From NCBI RefSeq assembly GCF_003226565.1, contig NZ_QKOE01000002.1:186001-250000 (forward strand): DNA of 64,000 bases, read 5' to 3'. The DNA comes from Parazoarcus communis SWub3 = DSM 12120. GTDB lineage: Bacteria > Pseudomonadota > Gammaproteobacteria > Burkholderiales > Rhodocyclaceae. Shown piece by piece: positions 27,361 to 35,049 of the stretch. Position 1 is the first letter of the stretch; each line of letters starts with the position of its first letter. The notes beneath the pieces are model-generated. The model searched no databases. It had not been told where the DNA came from and saw nothing but the letters and a program-made list of their open reading frames with translations. The position numbers and the translations under genes were made by a program.

Positions 27361-28371
27361 TCAGTCGGCGAAGACGTGCAGCAGCGCGTCCTGCGGTTCC
27401 GGATAGGGGCTGTTGCGACCGAAGTCGTAGGCGGCCTGGACGCGTGCCGAGACACGGGTGCGCAGTGCAGCATCTGATTCGTCGTCGAGCAGGTCGCGAC
27501 TGCGCAGCAGGGCGCCGAGCGCGGGAATGGGGTCGTGCTGGCGCAGGGCTTTTGCTTCGCCCTTGGGGCGGTAGGTTTCCGGGTCGCCCTGGAAGTGGCC
27601 GTAGTAGCGGTCGGTCTTGACCTCGATCAGGGTCGGGCCTTCGCCGCGGCGCGCGCGCGCCACCGCCTCGCCAGCGGCTTCGAACACTGCCACCGCGTCG
27701 TTCTTCTCGACCAGCACGCCTGGCATGCCGTAGGCCACCGCGCGGTCTGCGTTCGACGCGATCGCGGTGGAGGCGGACTTCTCCACCGAGATGCCGTACT
27801 TGTTGTCCTCGACCACGAACACCACCGGCAGCTTCCACAGCGCAGCAAGATTCAGCGCTTCATGGAAGGCGCCCTGATTCGCCGCGCCCTCGCCAAAAAA
27901 GGCAATCGCCACCGCGTCGGTGCCCAGCTTCCTTGCCGCCAGCGCGGCGCCGCAGGCTTGCGGTGCGCCCGCCCCGACGATGCCGCTGCAGGAGAACTTC
28001 ACCGCCGGGTCGAACAGGTGCATGTGGCCGCCTTTGCCACGACCCAGGCCGGTGGCCTTGCCGTACATCTCGGCGGTCATTGCGTTCAGGTCCACATCCT
28101 TGGCAATGGCGAAATGGTGTGGGCGGTGAGCCCCGACCACGGTGTCGTCGCGGCGCAGGTGGGCGCATACCCCGACGGCCACCGGTTCCTGGCCGGCAGC
28201 CAGGTGCATTTCGCCGGGCACCGGACCGGCGCCGATGTCGAAGGCCAGTCCCTTCTGGATCTTTGGCGGGAGCTTGGCTTCGAGATAGACCTTGGCCATG
28301 GTCTCCTCGTACTCCCGGATCTCGACCATTTTTTCGTACATCCACAGCAATTGTTCAGTTGTCGCTTGCAT
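27361..28371 (-). CDS. Thiamine-dependent dehydrogenase E1 alpha subunit (AcoA/PdhA-like)
   Basis: Starting at ATG 28371 the product is 336 residues. It begins with the E1 alpha pattern LLWMYEKMVEIREYEETMAKVYLEAKLP, contains GEMHLAAGQEPVAVGV, GKGGHMHLFDPAVKFSCSGIVGAGAPQACGAALA, and the thiamine pyrophosphate motif GEGAANQGAFHEALNLAALWKLPVVFVVEDN. It decarboxylates or cleaves the keto substrate and passes the acyl group to the lipoyl domain. It is first in the operon. A sigma-54 promoter lies 106-120 bases upstream. A GAGGAGG ribosome site precedes the start at about 10 bases. Confidence 0.92.
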   Translation of the reverse strand: MQATTEQLLWMYEKMVEIREYEETMAKVYLEAKLPPKIQKGLAFDIGAGPVPGEMHLAAGQEPVAVGVCAHLRRDDTVVGAHRPHHFAIAKDVDLNAMTAEMYGKATGLGRGKGGHMHLFDPAVKFSCSGIVGAGAPQACGAALAARKLGTDAVAIAFFGEGAANQGAFHEALNLAALWKLPVVFVVEDNKYGISVEKSASTAIASNADRAVAYGMPGVLVEKNDAVAVFEAAGEAVARARRGEGPTLIEVKTDRYYGHFQGDPETYRPKGEAKALRQHDPIPALGALLRSRDLLDDESDAALRTRVSARVQAAYDFGRNSPYPEPQDALLHVFAD

Positions 28372-28476
28372 CGCTGCAACGCCTCCTCGTCGATGGGTGG
28401 TGTTCGCGCTGCGGTCATAGGTGGGAGCGGGGCGCTCAGCCTGCTCTGCCTTGCCACTGCGTCTGAGGCTGACATC

Positions 28477-28491
28477 GCAACTTCGATGCCA
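28477..28491 (-). promoter_or_regulatory. Sigma-54 (-24/-12) promoter for the E1/E2 operon
   Basis: Read on the minus strand the sequence is TGGCA-TCGAAG-TTGC, matching the TGGCA-N6-TTGC spacing of sigma-54 promoters. Transcription would start near 28466, about 95 bases before the E1 alpha ATG. A cluster of TGTCGC/GCGACA repeats lies about 100-170 bases upstream. Confidence 0.75.
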
Positions 28492-28577
28492 CCGTTGCGC
28501 CGGCTGTATTGGAGTGCTTGCAGGGTATTGAAAATAAAGAGAATGGTTGCTCAGGTCACACAAGGGGCGGGTCCCGC

Positions 28578-28650
28578 TGTCGCTGCGGCGGGCGAAAGAC
28601 TGTCGCAGCGCGAGCGACACCTGTCGCAGGCGGGGCGCAACAGTTGCGAC
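28578..28650. promoter_or_regulatory. TGTCGC/GCGACA repeat cluster, candidate activator binding sites (UAS 1)
   Basis: TGTCGC occurs at 28578-28583, 28601-28606 and 28622-28627, and GCGACA at 28614-28619. The core GCGACACCTGTCGC (28614-28627) recurs exactly at 32526-32539 upstream of the PQQ dehydrogenase. A nearby 13-nt palindrome, CGCAAC-A-GTTGCG, is at 28636-28648. The cluster sits between two diverging -24/-12 promoters, the expected position for sigma-54 enhancer sites. This 452-bp intergenic region (28372-28823) holds no gene. Confidence 0.65.
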
Positions 28651-28705
28651 CCGGGTGTTGCGGGTGTCTGGCGCTAAGGCATTGATTTGGAAAGGAGCGG
28701 CTTCA

Positions 28706-28720
28706 TGGCACCGAAAGTGC
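28706..28720 (+). promoter_or_regulatory. Probable sigma-54 promoter for the outer-membrane channel gene
   Basis: TGGCA-CCGAAA-GTGC keeps the -24 GG and -12 GC dinucleotides at correct spacing, with one mismatch in the -12 box (GTGC for TTGC). It points toward the gene starting at 28824 and shares the upstream repeat cluster with the divergent operon. Confidence 0.6.
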
Positions 28721-28823
28721 AATGAGCAGCTTCGGTACGTGGGCACCGCTGCACCGGGAACGGTCAGCGTGATGGCCGCGATATCGAACCTGATGATCCG
28801 CACCAAAACAAAAGGAGACACCC

Positions 28824-29711
28824 ATGCACACCCCCTTTCCTCAATCGCGTCGGGCCCCGAAGCGTGTCCTTGCCCTGTCCAGCCTGTGTGCTGCGCTGGC
28901 CGTGGCATTGCCAGCCCAGGCCCAGGTCACCCTGGACGTGATCGGACCGCACGAATACGACCTGCCGGTGGGTTTCAAGCCGTTCAACGTATTCGTGCAG
29001 TACGCCACCTTCCAGAACGGCTCACGCGCATGGGACAGTCGCGGCGATGACCGACGCGCGGCGGAAAAGACGCGGACCATCGTCGGCATGTCCAAGTACG
29101 TGCGCTTCTGGACGCCGGAGTCGAACCCGAACATCGGCCTGGCCTACGAGGTGATCCTGCCCGAGGTTGGCGTCAGCAACGACGCCACCAATACGTCGAA
29201 CAGCGGCTTGGGCGATCCGCTGACCGGTCCGGCGATCTGGTACAAGCCAACTCCGAACTCCACCCTCGGCTTTCAGACCTTCTTCCAGATTCCGGTGGGC
29301 AACAAGGATGTGGGCGGTGGCGATGTCTGGAAGAACCTGTCCAGCCTGTTCTGGGATGTCCAGTTCCAGCGCTTCAGCTACACCGCCGACGCCGGCTTCG
29401 TGTTCTTTGGCGAATCCACTGCCGCCGATGCGCGGCCGGCGACCGTGTTCCACACCAACCACCGCGTGGGTTACAAGCTCAGCGATGCGGTTCAGCCCTT
29501 CATCGCGCTTGACTATGAACGTCAGGGTTCATGGACCAATCGAGCAACCGGGGTCAAGGTGGCGGCCAGCCGTGAAACGACGGCCGGTATCGGGGTCATG
29601 TTCAGTTACTACGGCAATCAGTCGATTACCGTGCGCTACTCACGTGGCGTCAGCGGTGAGGATCATGGCATGACCAACAGCTTCAATCTGAAGTACGCCT
29701 ACGCCTGGTAA
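28824..29711 (+). CDS. Outer-membrane channel of the phenol-degradation MetA/SphA-like transporter family
   Basis: The 295-residue protein has a signal peptide ending LPAQA and a beta-barrel pattern with alternating aromatic strands (FVQYATFQNGSRAW, TLGFQTFFQIPVGN, VGYKLSDAVQPFIALDYERQ), ending in an aromatic residue (KYAYAW). It resembles the family annotated as transporters in phenol and alkane degradation clusters. AAAGGAGA lies before ATG 28824. Entry of the hydrophobic or alcohol substrate used by the neighbouring enzymes is inferred. Confidence 0.8.
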   Translation: MHTPFPQSRRAPKRVLALSSLCAALAVALPAQAQVTLDVIGPHEYDLPVGFKPFNVFVQYATFQNGSRAWDSRGDDRRAAEKTRTIVGMSKYVRFWTPESNPNIGLAYEVILPEVGVSNDATNTSNSGLGDPLTGPAIWYKPTPNSTLGFQTFFQIPVGNKDVGGGDVWKNLSSLFWDVQFQRFSYTADAGFVFFGESTAADARPATVFHTNHRVGYKLSDAVQPFIALDYERQGSWTNRATGVKVAASRETTAGIGVMFSYYGNQSITVRYSRGVSGEDHGMTNSFNLKYAYAW

Positions 29712-29716
29712 AACGC

Positions 29717-29795
29717 CCGGTCGCCGCTCCCGGGTGGCGACCGGCTCCAATGCATGACGCCGCCGGGTCTTGCGACCGGCGGCGTCATGCATTGG
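29717..29795. terminator. Two tandem hairpins between convergent genes
   Basis: First hairpin: CCGGTCGCC (29717-29725) with GGCGACCGG (29736-29744). Second: 20-nt arms at 29747-29766 and 29776-29795, perfectly complementary around a 9-nt loop. They lie between the channel gene stop and the end of the convergent cytochrome gene and should terminate transcription in both directions. Confidence 0.8.
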
Positions 29796-29817
29796 GCTCA
29801 GGCAAGAAAGCTGTCGA

Positions 29818-30195
29818 TTACCACTGCCCCAGTGACTTCAGGTAGGCGACCAGTTCCCAGATCTCTTCGGGTGAAAACACGTCGCCCCAGGGGGGCATCG
29901 GCGTGGCGCCACGACCACCCTCACGGATCGTGTTGTAGACGTAATCGGGATCGAGCCCCTGGCGGTCGATGAACAGGGCGGGTTGATGGCCATGACAGAA
30001 GTCGGCGCATCCGGATTGATAGCGCGCCTTGCCGGCCGCGACCCGGGCCTTGTCGGTGAGGTCGAACGGTGGGCCGCCGGCGGCGTCCGCAACGACTTCC
30101 TGTGCGGGTGCGGCCTCGGGCAGCACGGCATTGAAGGCCAGCGCCGGGGCTGCAAGCAGGGTCAGCGCAAAGGGGAGGAGGCGATATGTTTGCAT
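29818..30195 (-). CDS. Small periplasmic cytochrome c with a CX3CH heme motif
   Basis: The 125-residue protein has a signal peptide ending APALA and one heme-binding site reading C-A-D-F-C-H, which has three residues between the cysteines instead of two. The rest matches class I cytochromes of PQQ clusters: VYNTIREGGRGATPMPPWGDVFSPEEIWELVAYLKSL, with the Met ligand in MPPW. It lies downstream of the PQQ dehydrogenase gene and is its probable electron acceptor. The codons TGC GCC GAC TTC TGT CAT read clearly. Confidence 0.87.
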   Translation of the reverse strand: MQTYRLLPFALTLLAAPALAFNAVLPEAAPAQEVVADAAGGPPFDLTDKARVAAGKARYQSGCADFCHGHQPALFIDRQGLDPDYVYNTIREGGRGATPMPPWGDVFSPEEIWELVAYLKSLGQW

Positions 30196-30230
30196 GATCT
30201 TCGAACCTTGGTTCTGTTGACGAACGGCAT

Positions 30231-30261
30231 GCGGGACACCCGGAGGGGCCGGGTGTCCCGC
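30231..30261 (-). other. Intercistronic stem-loop between PQQ dehydrogenase and cytochrome genes
   Basis: GCGGGACACCCGG (30231-30243) and CCGGGTGTCCCGC (30249-30261) form a perfect 13-bp stem with a 5-nt loop. It may cap the dehydrogenase mRNA and reduce read-through into the cytochrome gene. Confidence 0.6.
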
Positions 30262-30270
30262 CGCCTGCGG

Positions 30271-32259
30271 TCAGTTGACCTGGACCGCGACCAGCTCGGC
30301 GGGCAGGCCTGCGCCGCCGATCGGTACCACGACGTACTGCTTGTCACCGGCGCGATACGTCATCAGCGCGCCGAAGGCAGCACCCGGCAGGCGCAGCTCG
30401 CCGACCAGATCGCCGGTGCGGGCGTCATGGGCGTAGAGGTAGGGCTCCTTCTCCTCCAGGCTGATCTGGGTGATCAGCGCATTGCCGCGCGAGGACAGGC
30501 CGATCACGCCGTGCGTGCCCTCAGGTGCAAGGAACAGGATCTCGTCGGTCAGCGCGATGAAGCTCTCGCGCGGTACGCCAACGCGGTCAAGTTTCAGGTC
30601 CTTGATCGCCGGGTGGTCAACCGGACCTTTGCCGGCGGGTATCTGCCACAGGTGCTTGCCGGTGTTCATGTCGATCGCGGTGACGGTGGAGAACGGCGGC
30701 TTGAACAGCGGCAGACCCTGCGGACCACCCACCCCGGCCCAGGTGCCGGTGTAGTCATAGACGCTGGCGTTTTCCTTCTTGATCTTGATCCCGAACGGAA
30801 TGGTGAACGAGGGTACGTACAGCACATTGGTCTTCGGGTTGTGGGCCGCGCCGGCCCAGCTTGCACCACCCAGCACGCCAGGCACCTGCAGCGTTCCGGC
30901 CTTGTCCAGCGTGGGCGGGGTGTAGAGCGGACCGTAGTTGTAGCGCGCCAGGATCTTCTTCGCCTCTTCCTTGAGCTTGGGGGTGAGGTCGATCAGATCG
31001 TCTTCGGTCACCCCTTGCTGGACAAAGGGTGCAGGCACGGTCGGATGCGGCTGGGTCGCTGCGGAGCGTTCGCCCGGTACGGTGGACTGCGGGACCGGAC
31101 GATCTTCGATTGGCCACACCGGCTTGCCGGTAGCGCGGTCGAAGGTGAACACAAAGCCCTGCTTGGTGACCTGGGCAACGGCCTTGATCTTCTTGCCGTT
31201 GACGGTGAGATCCATCAGGTTGGGGGCGGTTGGCAGGTCGTAATCCCACAGGCCATGACGCACCATCTGGTAATACCAGGCCAGCTTGCCTGACTTGGCA
31301 TTGACCGCCACCAGCGACTCGCCGAACAGGCCATCACCCTTGCGGTGGCCACCATAGAAGTCATTGGTCGGGGTCGAGAACGGCAAATAGACCAGGCCGA
31401 GCTCTTCGTCACACCCCGGTCGCGCCCACATATTGCCCGAGCCGGTGGTCTTCCACGATTCGTCTTCCCAGGTCTCGTTACCGGCCTGTCCCTTTTGCGG
31501 CGGCTGTTCAAAGATCCACACCCGCTTGCCGGTCCGCACGTCAAAGGCCTGGACGTCGCCGGGCGGGTGGTATTTCATCGGCTGGCGGCCGATGGCGAAG
31601 GAGTCGAGCACGGCGATGCTCGGCACCACGGTATCGCCGCAGACGATGGGGGGCGAGGTGACCGCGATCAGCGAGCGGTCTACCTGCCGGCGCATGCCCT
31701 TGGTCAGGTCGACGCGGCCTTTTTCGCCCCACGATTCGATCGGCTTGCCATTTTTGGCGTCGAGCGCAATCAGGTAGCCGTCGCCGGTGCCGACGATGAT
31801 GCGCTTGTCCTCGCCGTCGGCCCAGTAGGTCAGGCCGCGGTTGATGAAGCCGAGATTGGGCGGGGTACCGTCCTTATAGGCCTGCGGATCGTAGGTCCAC
31901 AAGGTCTTGCCGGTCTGTCCGTCAATGGCCGATACCGTGCTCATCGGCGAAGTCGAGTACAGGATGCCGTCGATTGCCAGCGGGGTGGATTCGTTGACCC
32001 AGGTACGCAGCTCGGCGTTGTCCGCGGCGACGGCGTTGTCAGGCATGGACCAGCGCCACGCGACTTTCATCGACTTCACGCTTTCGGCAGTCACGCCCTT
32101 GCTCGCCAGATAGCGCGAACCGGCCTTGTCTCCGGTGTATTCGGTCCAGTTTCCGTCATCGCCGGCAAAGGCCATGCTCATCGCGGTGAGCAGTGCGGTG
32201 AGGCAGAGTGCGCCGCGGACGCCCGTGGGATGGGCGCGTGAGGTTCTCGACTTCTTCAT
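30271..32259 (-). CDS. Soluble periplasmic PQQ-dependent dehydrogenase, glucose-dehydrogenase-like beta-propeller
   Basis: The 662-residue protein has a signal peptide ending MAFA, then PQQ propeller repeats (WTEYTGDKAGSRYLASKGV, VSAIDGQTGKTLWTYDP, VQAFDVRTGKRVWIFE). The region RHGLWDYDLPTAPNLMDLTV followed by AVAQVTKQGFVFTFDRATGKPVWPIEDRPVP is typical of the membrane GDH/related quinoprotein branch, but the five N-terminal membrane helices of E. coli Gcd are absent. There is no C-terminal heme domain; a cytochrome gene follows instead. It is expressed from a -24/-12 promoter at 32360-32374. The substrate may be an alcohol or sugar. Confidence 0.88.
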   Translation of the reverse strand: MKKSRTSRAHPTGVRGALCLTALLTAMSMAFAGDDGNWTEYTGDKAGSRYLASKGVTAESVKSMKVAWRWSMPDNAVAADNAELRTWVNESTPLAIDGILYSTSPMSTVSAIDGQTGKTLWTYDPQAYKDGTPPNLGFINRGLTYWADGEDKRIIVGTGDGYLIALDAKNGKPIESWGEKGRVDLTKGMRRQVDRSLIAVTSPPIVCGDTVVPSIAVLDSFAIGRQPMKYHPPGDVQAFDVRTGKRVWIFEQPPQKGQAGNETWEDESWKTTGSGNMWARPGCDEELGLVYLPFSTPTNDFYGGHRKGDGLFGESLVAVNAKSGKLAWYYQMVRHGLWDYDLPTAPNLMDLTVNGKKIKAVAQVTKQGFVFTFDRATGKPVWPIEDRPVPQSTVPGERSAATQPHPTVPAPFVQQGVTEDDLIDLTPKLKEEAKKILARYNYGPLYTPPTLDKAGTLQVPGVLGGASWAGAAHNPKTNVLYVPSFTIPFGIKIKKENASVYDYTGTWAGVGGPQGLPLFKPPFSTVTAIDMNTGKHLWQIPAGKGPVDHPAIKDLKLDRVGVPRESFIALTDEILFLAPEGTHGVIGLSSRGNALITQISLEEKEPYLYAHDARTGDLVGELRLPGAAFGALMTYRAGDKQYVVVPIGGAGLPAELVAVQVN

Positions 32260-32359
32260 CTGATTGTCTCCTTTCTGGTTTGTACGTCGCGCCAGGTGTG
32301 CCGGCGCGTCGTCGAGTGCCGCTACTGCAGCCGGTCGTCGGCGTGCCAGGGGAAGGAGA

Positions 32360-32374
32360 GCAATTTGGGTGCCA
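32360..32374 (-). promoter_or_regulatory. Sigma-54 (-24/-12) promoter for the PQQ dehydrogenase
   Basis: On the minus strand the sequence reads TGGCA-CCCAAA-TTGC followed by T, a full consensus -24/-12 element. The start codon is 101 bases downstream. The rest of the 32260-32554 intergenic region holds the ribosome site GAAAGGAGA before 32259 and the repeat cluster at 32511-32548. Confidence 0.85.
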
Positions 32375-32510
32375 CGAAGTTAAATTATTGTTTTTATTGA
32401 TATTTTAAGATTTCTGCTGGCGAGGATCAAAGGCCTGACCCAAGGGAGTCTGTTTTTTTCCTTGTAATTCATGTGGTTACAGAGATGTGCCGATACGGCG
32501 CTGAGACAGC

Positions 32511-32548
32511 TGTCGCGCGAACGATGCGACACCTGTCGCGCCTGTCGC
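32511..32548. promoter_or_regulatory. TGTCGC/GCGACA repeat cluster upstream of the PQQ dehydrogenase (UAS 2)
   Basis: TGTCGC occurs at 32511-32516, 32534-32539 and 32543-32548, and GCGACA at 32526-32531. The 14-nt core GCGACACCTGTCGC (32526-32539) is identical to that at 28614-28627. It is about 140 bases upstream of the sigma-54 promoter, a normal enhancer distance, so both units are probably driven by one activator. Confidence 0.7.
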
Positions 32549-32554
32549 AGCGGG

Positions 32555-33079
32555 TCAGTCTATCCGGGGGCGGTTGTCCAGCTGATTGGTGCGCGACGTC
32601 GTGCTGGGGAAATGGCGTGTCAGTGCGTCATCGACGGCGTCGATCGCACGATTGAGGCCGGTCTCGTAATGGCCCTGGCGAAAATCTTCGCGCATCTGGG
32701 CAATGACATGCTGCCAGTCATCGGTGCTCAGTTCCTTTGCCAGACCCCGGTCGGCGACAATCTCGATCTGATGCTCGACCAGTTGCACGTAGATCAGCAC
32801 GCCGTTGTTGTACTCGGTGTCCCAGACCCGCAGACGACCGAACTGGGCCAGTGCGCGCTCATGAACCACGGTCTCGATCGGTACCCGCTGTCGGAGATGG
32901 CGCCACAGGTAGCCGACCGGCAGCGTGGCCTCGACCTGCAGGCAGATCTCGCCGCTATGGCGGGTCTCGCTGGCAGCAATGCGTTTTTCCAGGCGGCTCA
33001 GTGCCTCGTCGCTCAGTACATGCCGGGCATCGCCCGCGTCGAGCCAGAGATGACGGAAAAGGCGGGACAGGCTGTTCAT
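32555..33079 (-). CDS. TPM-domain protein (cytoplasmic member of the TPM/LemA cluster)
   Basis: ATG 33079 follows AAGGA and gives 174 residues. The TPM domain is visible in LEKRIAASETRHSGEICLQVEA, YNNGVLIYVQLVEHQIEIVADRGLAKEL and QVIAQMREDFRQGHYETGLNRAIDAV-like residues. It lacks a signal peptide. It follows the secreted TPM paralogue and LemA on the same strand, a common trio of unknown function linked to membrane or photosystem-type protein quality control in other organisms. Confidence 0.82.
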   Translation of the reverse strand: MNSLSRLFRHLWLDAGDARHVLSDEALSRLEKRIAASETRHSGEICLQVEATLPVGYLWRHLRQRVPIETVVHERALAQFGRLRVWDTEYNNGVLIYVQLVEHQIEIVADRGLAKELSTDDWQHVIAQMREDFRQGHYETGLNRAIDAVDDALTRHFPSTTSRTNQLDNRPRID

Positions 33080-33103
33080 GCGCTGCAATCCTTGTGCATG
33101 GGC

Positions 33104-34027
33104 TTACCAGCGACCCGAGGCGCCGCCGCCTCCAAAGCTGCCGCCGCCACCCGAGCGAAACCCGCCGCCGCCTCCACCAAAACCACCACGGCGTCCGCTG
33201 CCACCCCAGATCACCGGTCCGCCGGGACCGCGACCGGAGCCCCCACCTCCGCCACCCCCCATGGCCAGCACGAAGATGAAGGCAAGTACGGCACCCAGCC
33301 CGGCCAGCAGCAGGCTGCCGGTCAGCAACTGGACCAGCAGGCCGGTGGCGCCGGCCGTGGCGACCGTTCCAAGCTTGCGCCCCAGCATGTTGTTGAGGAT
33401 GCCGCCCAGCACCGGCACACCAACGAACAGGAAGACGGCAAGGTCGTACAGCGACATCGAGTCGCCCGTGGTTTCGCCACGTGAGGCAGGCAGTGGCAGG
33501 TCCTCGCCGCGGATCAGCTTCATCAGTGCATCGGTTCCAGTCTGCAGTCCGCCCGCGAAATCGCCCTGGCGGAAGGCGGGGGTGATCAGGCCATCGATGA
33601 TGCGGTAGGCGGCAAGGTCGGGCACCGCGCCTTCGAGCGCGCGTGCGACTTCGATGCGCACCGTGCGGTCATTCTTGGCCACCACCAGCAGGATGCCGTC
33701 TCCCACATCACGGCGGCCGATCTTCCACTGGTCGGCCACCCGGTAGGCATAGGCGGCGATGTCCTCGGGGGCAGTCGTCGGCACCAGCAGGACCACGATC
33801 TGGCTGCCGCGTTCAGCTTCAAAGGCCGCCAGGCGGGCCTCCAGGGCCTGGCGCTGTGCGTTGTCCAGCGTGGCGGTCTGGTCGATGACCCGGGCGTTGA
33901 GTGTCGGCACCGGCTGGAGGTCCTGCGCCTGGGTCAATGCCGGCAGTACGCCAATGCACAGCAGGACAGCGGCGGTCCACAGGCGCCAGAGCGTCATGGG
34001 CAGCGACGGTGGCAAGATTGCTCGCAT
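33104..34027 (-). CDS. YgcG/TPM-domain membrane protein with Gly-rich C-terminus
   Basis: The 307-residue protein has a signal peptide (LLCIGVLPALTQAQ), a periplasmic TPM domain (ARVIDQTATLDNAQRQALEARLAAFEAERGSQIVVLLVPTT, GDGILLVVAKNDRTVRIEVARALEGAVPD), then hydrophobic helices around residues 200-255. The tail after residue 255 is very rich in Gly, Ser, Arg and Trp. The Gly-rich tail is typical of YgcG proteins. It lies between lemA and the short TPM gene. Confidence 0.88.
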   Translation of the reverse strand: MRAILPPSLPMTLWRLWTAAVLLCIGVLPALTQAQDLQPVPTLNARVIDQTATLDNAQRQALEARLAAFEAERGSQIVVLLVPTTAPEDIAAYAYRVADQWKIGRRDVGDGILLVVAKNDRTVRIEVARALEGAVPDLAAYRIIDGLITPAFRQGDFAGGLQTGTDALMKLIRGEDLPLPASRGETTGDSMSLYDLAVFLFVGVPVLGGILNNMLGRKLGTVATAGATGLLVQLLTGSLLLAGLGAVLAFIFVLAMGGGGGGGSGRGPGGPVIWGGSGRRGGFGGGGGGFRSGGGGSFGGGGASGRW

Positions 34028-34039
34028 GCGTGGTGGTAT

Positions 34040-34669
34040 TCAGCGCGCCGGCTGGCCGCCGAAGTCCACGGTGGGCGGGCGCGAGATCTCGGCTTCGTTG
34101 GCCACGGTGAAGCTGGCTTTCGGGCTGTAGCTGAACATCATGGCGATGAGGTTGGTGGGGAAGCTCCGGGCAAGGACGTTGTATTCCTGCACCGTCTGGA
34201 TGTACTTGTTGCGGGCCACGGTGATCCGGTTCTCGGTACCCTCGAGTTGCACGCGCAAGTCCTGGAAGCCCTGATTGGCTTTCAGGTTGGGGTAGTTCTC
34301 CGCGACGGCCAGCAGTCGTGACAGTGCGCCGCCGAGCTGGCCCTGGGCCTGCTGGAAACGTTCCATGGCCTGCGGGTCGTTGAGTGTTTCCGGGGTGACC
34401 TGGATGGCGGTGGCACGCGAGCGTGCCTCGATGACCCGTGACAGGGTCTCCTGCTCGAAGCTGGCCTCGCCCTTGACGGTATTGACCAGGTTGGGAATCA
34501 GGTCGGCACGGCGCTGGTACTGATTCAGCACCTCGGCCCAGGCGGCCTTGCTCTGTTCGTCCAGACGCTGGAAGTCGTTATAGCCGCAGCCGCCCAGCAG
34601 GCCGGACAGCGCAGCGATCGTCAGCAGGGCAAACAGGCGGGAGCGGACGGATGGGGACGTGGCGCGCAT
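34040..34669 (-). CDS. LemA family lipoprotein
   Basis: The 209-residue protein has a lipobox (LSGLLGGC) and the LemA domain pattern YNDFQRLDEQSKAAWAEVLNQYQRRADLIPNLVNTVKGEASFEQETLSRVIEARS, then ENYPNLKANQGFQDLRVQLEGTENRITVARN and YNVLARSFPTNLIA. LemA proteins are helical envelope proteins of unclear role. It is first in the lemA-TPM-TPM operon; its stop is 12 bases before the next start. Confidence 0.92.
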   Translation of the reverse strand: MRATSPSVRSRLFALLTIAALSGLLGGCGYNDFQRLDEQSKAAWAEVLNQYQRRADLIPNLVNTVKGEASFEQETLSRVIEARSRATAIQVTPETLNDPQAMERFQQAQGQLGGALSRLLAVAENYPNLKANQGFQDLRVQLEGTENRITVARNKYIQTVQEYNVLARSFPTNLIAMMFSYSPKASFTVANEAEISRPPTVDFGGQPAR

Positions 34670-34819
34670 GGGTGCTTCCTTGAAGAATGAACGATACAGC
34701 CCGCGGCTGCGGGGTCCTTACTTTACCAGTGTTATGCCTCTGGTGTTGGGCGCAGTCCCCTCGGCAGGTGCTTGCGCGGCTGCCTATACTGAATGACACT
34801 CAGCCGCAGGGAGACCGTC

Positions 34820-35032
34820 ATGTCCGATCATGTCTACAAGCTGGTCGAGCTCGTCGGGTCATCGAAGACCGGCATCGACGACGCCATCCGCAACGCCATC
34901 GAGACTGCCAGCCAGTCGATCCGCCACATCGACTGGTTCCAGGTGGTCGAAACCCGTGGGCATGTTGCCGATGGCAAGGTTGCGCATTTCCAGGTCACGC
35001 TGAAGGTCGGGTTCCGCATCGAATCCGATTGA
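34820..35032 (+). CDS. Dodecin, flavin-storage protein
   Basis: The 70-residue protein [30 protein letters not shown] followed by the [16 protein letters not shown] strand matches dodecin; the Trp stacks on the flavin isoalloxazine ring. Dodecins form 12-mers that sequester flavins. ATG 34820 follows GGGAGA. It is transcribed divergently from lemA. Confidence 0.93.
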   Translation: MSDHVYKLVELVGSSKTGIDDAIRNAIETASQSIRHIDWFQVVETRGHVADGKVAHFQVTLKVGFRIESD

Positions 35033-35049
35033 ACAGCCGGCGGCCGGGG

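Noticed and set aside
25911-27620. 569-codon plus-strand frame across the E1/E2 genes
   Set aside because: Shadow of the coupled minus-strand operon; no protein-family features.
30271-32259. Asp-Tyr-Asp in LWDYD as evidence for lanthanide dependence
   Set aside because: Glucose-dehydrogenase-like quinoproteins commonly have this pattern; the lanthanide rule applies to the MDH/ADH branch.
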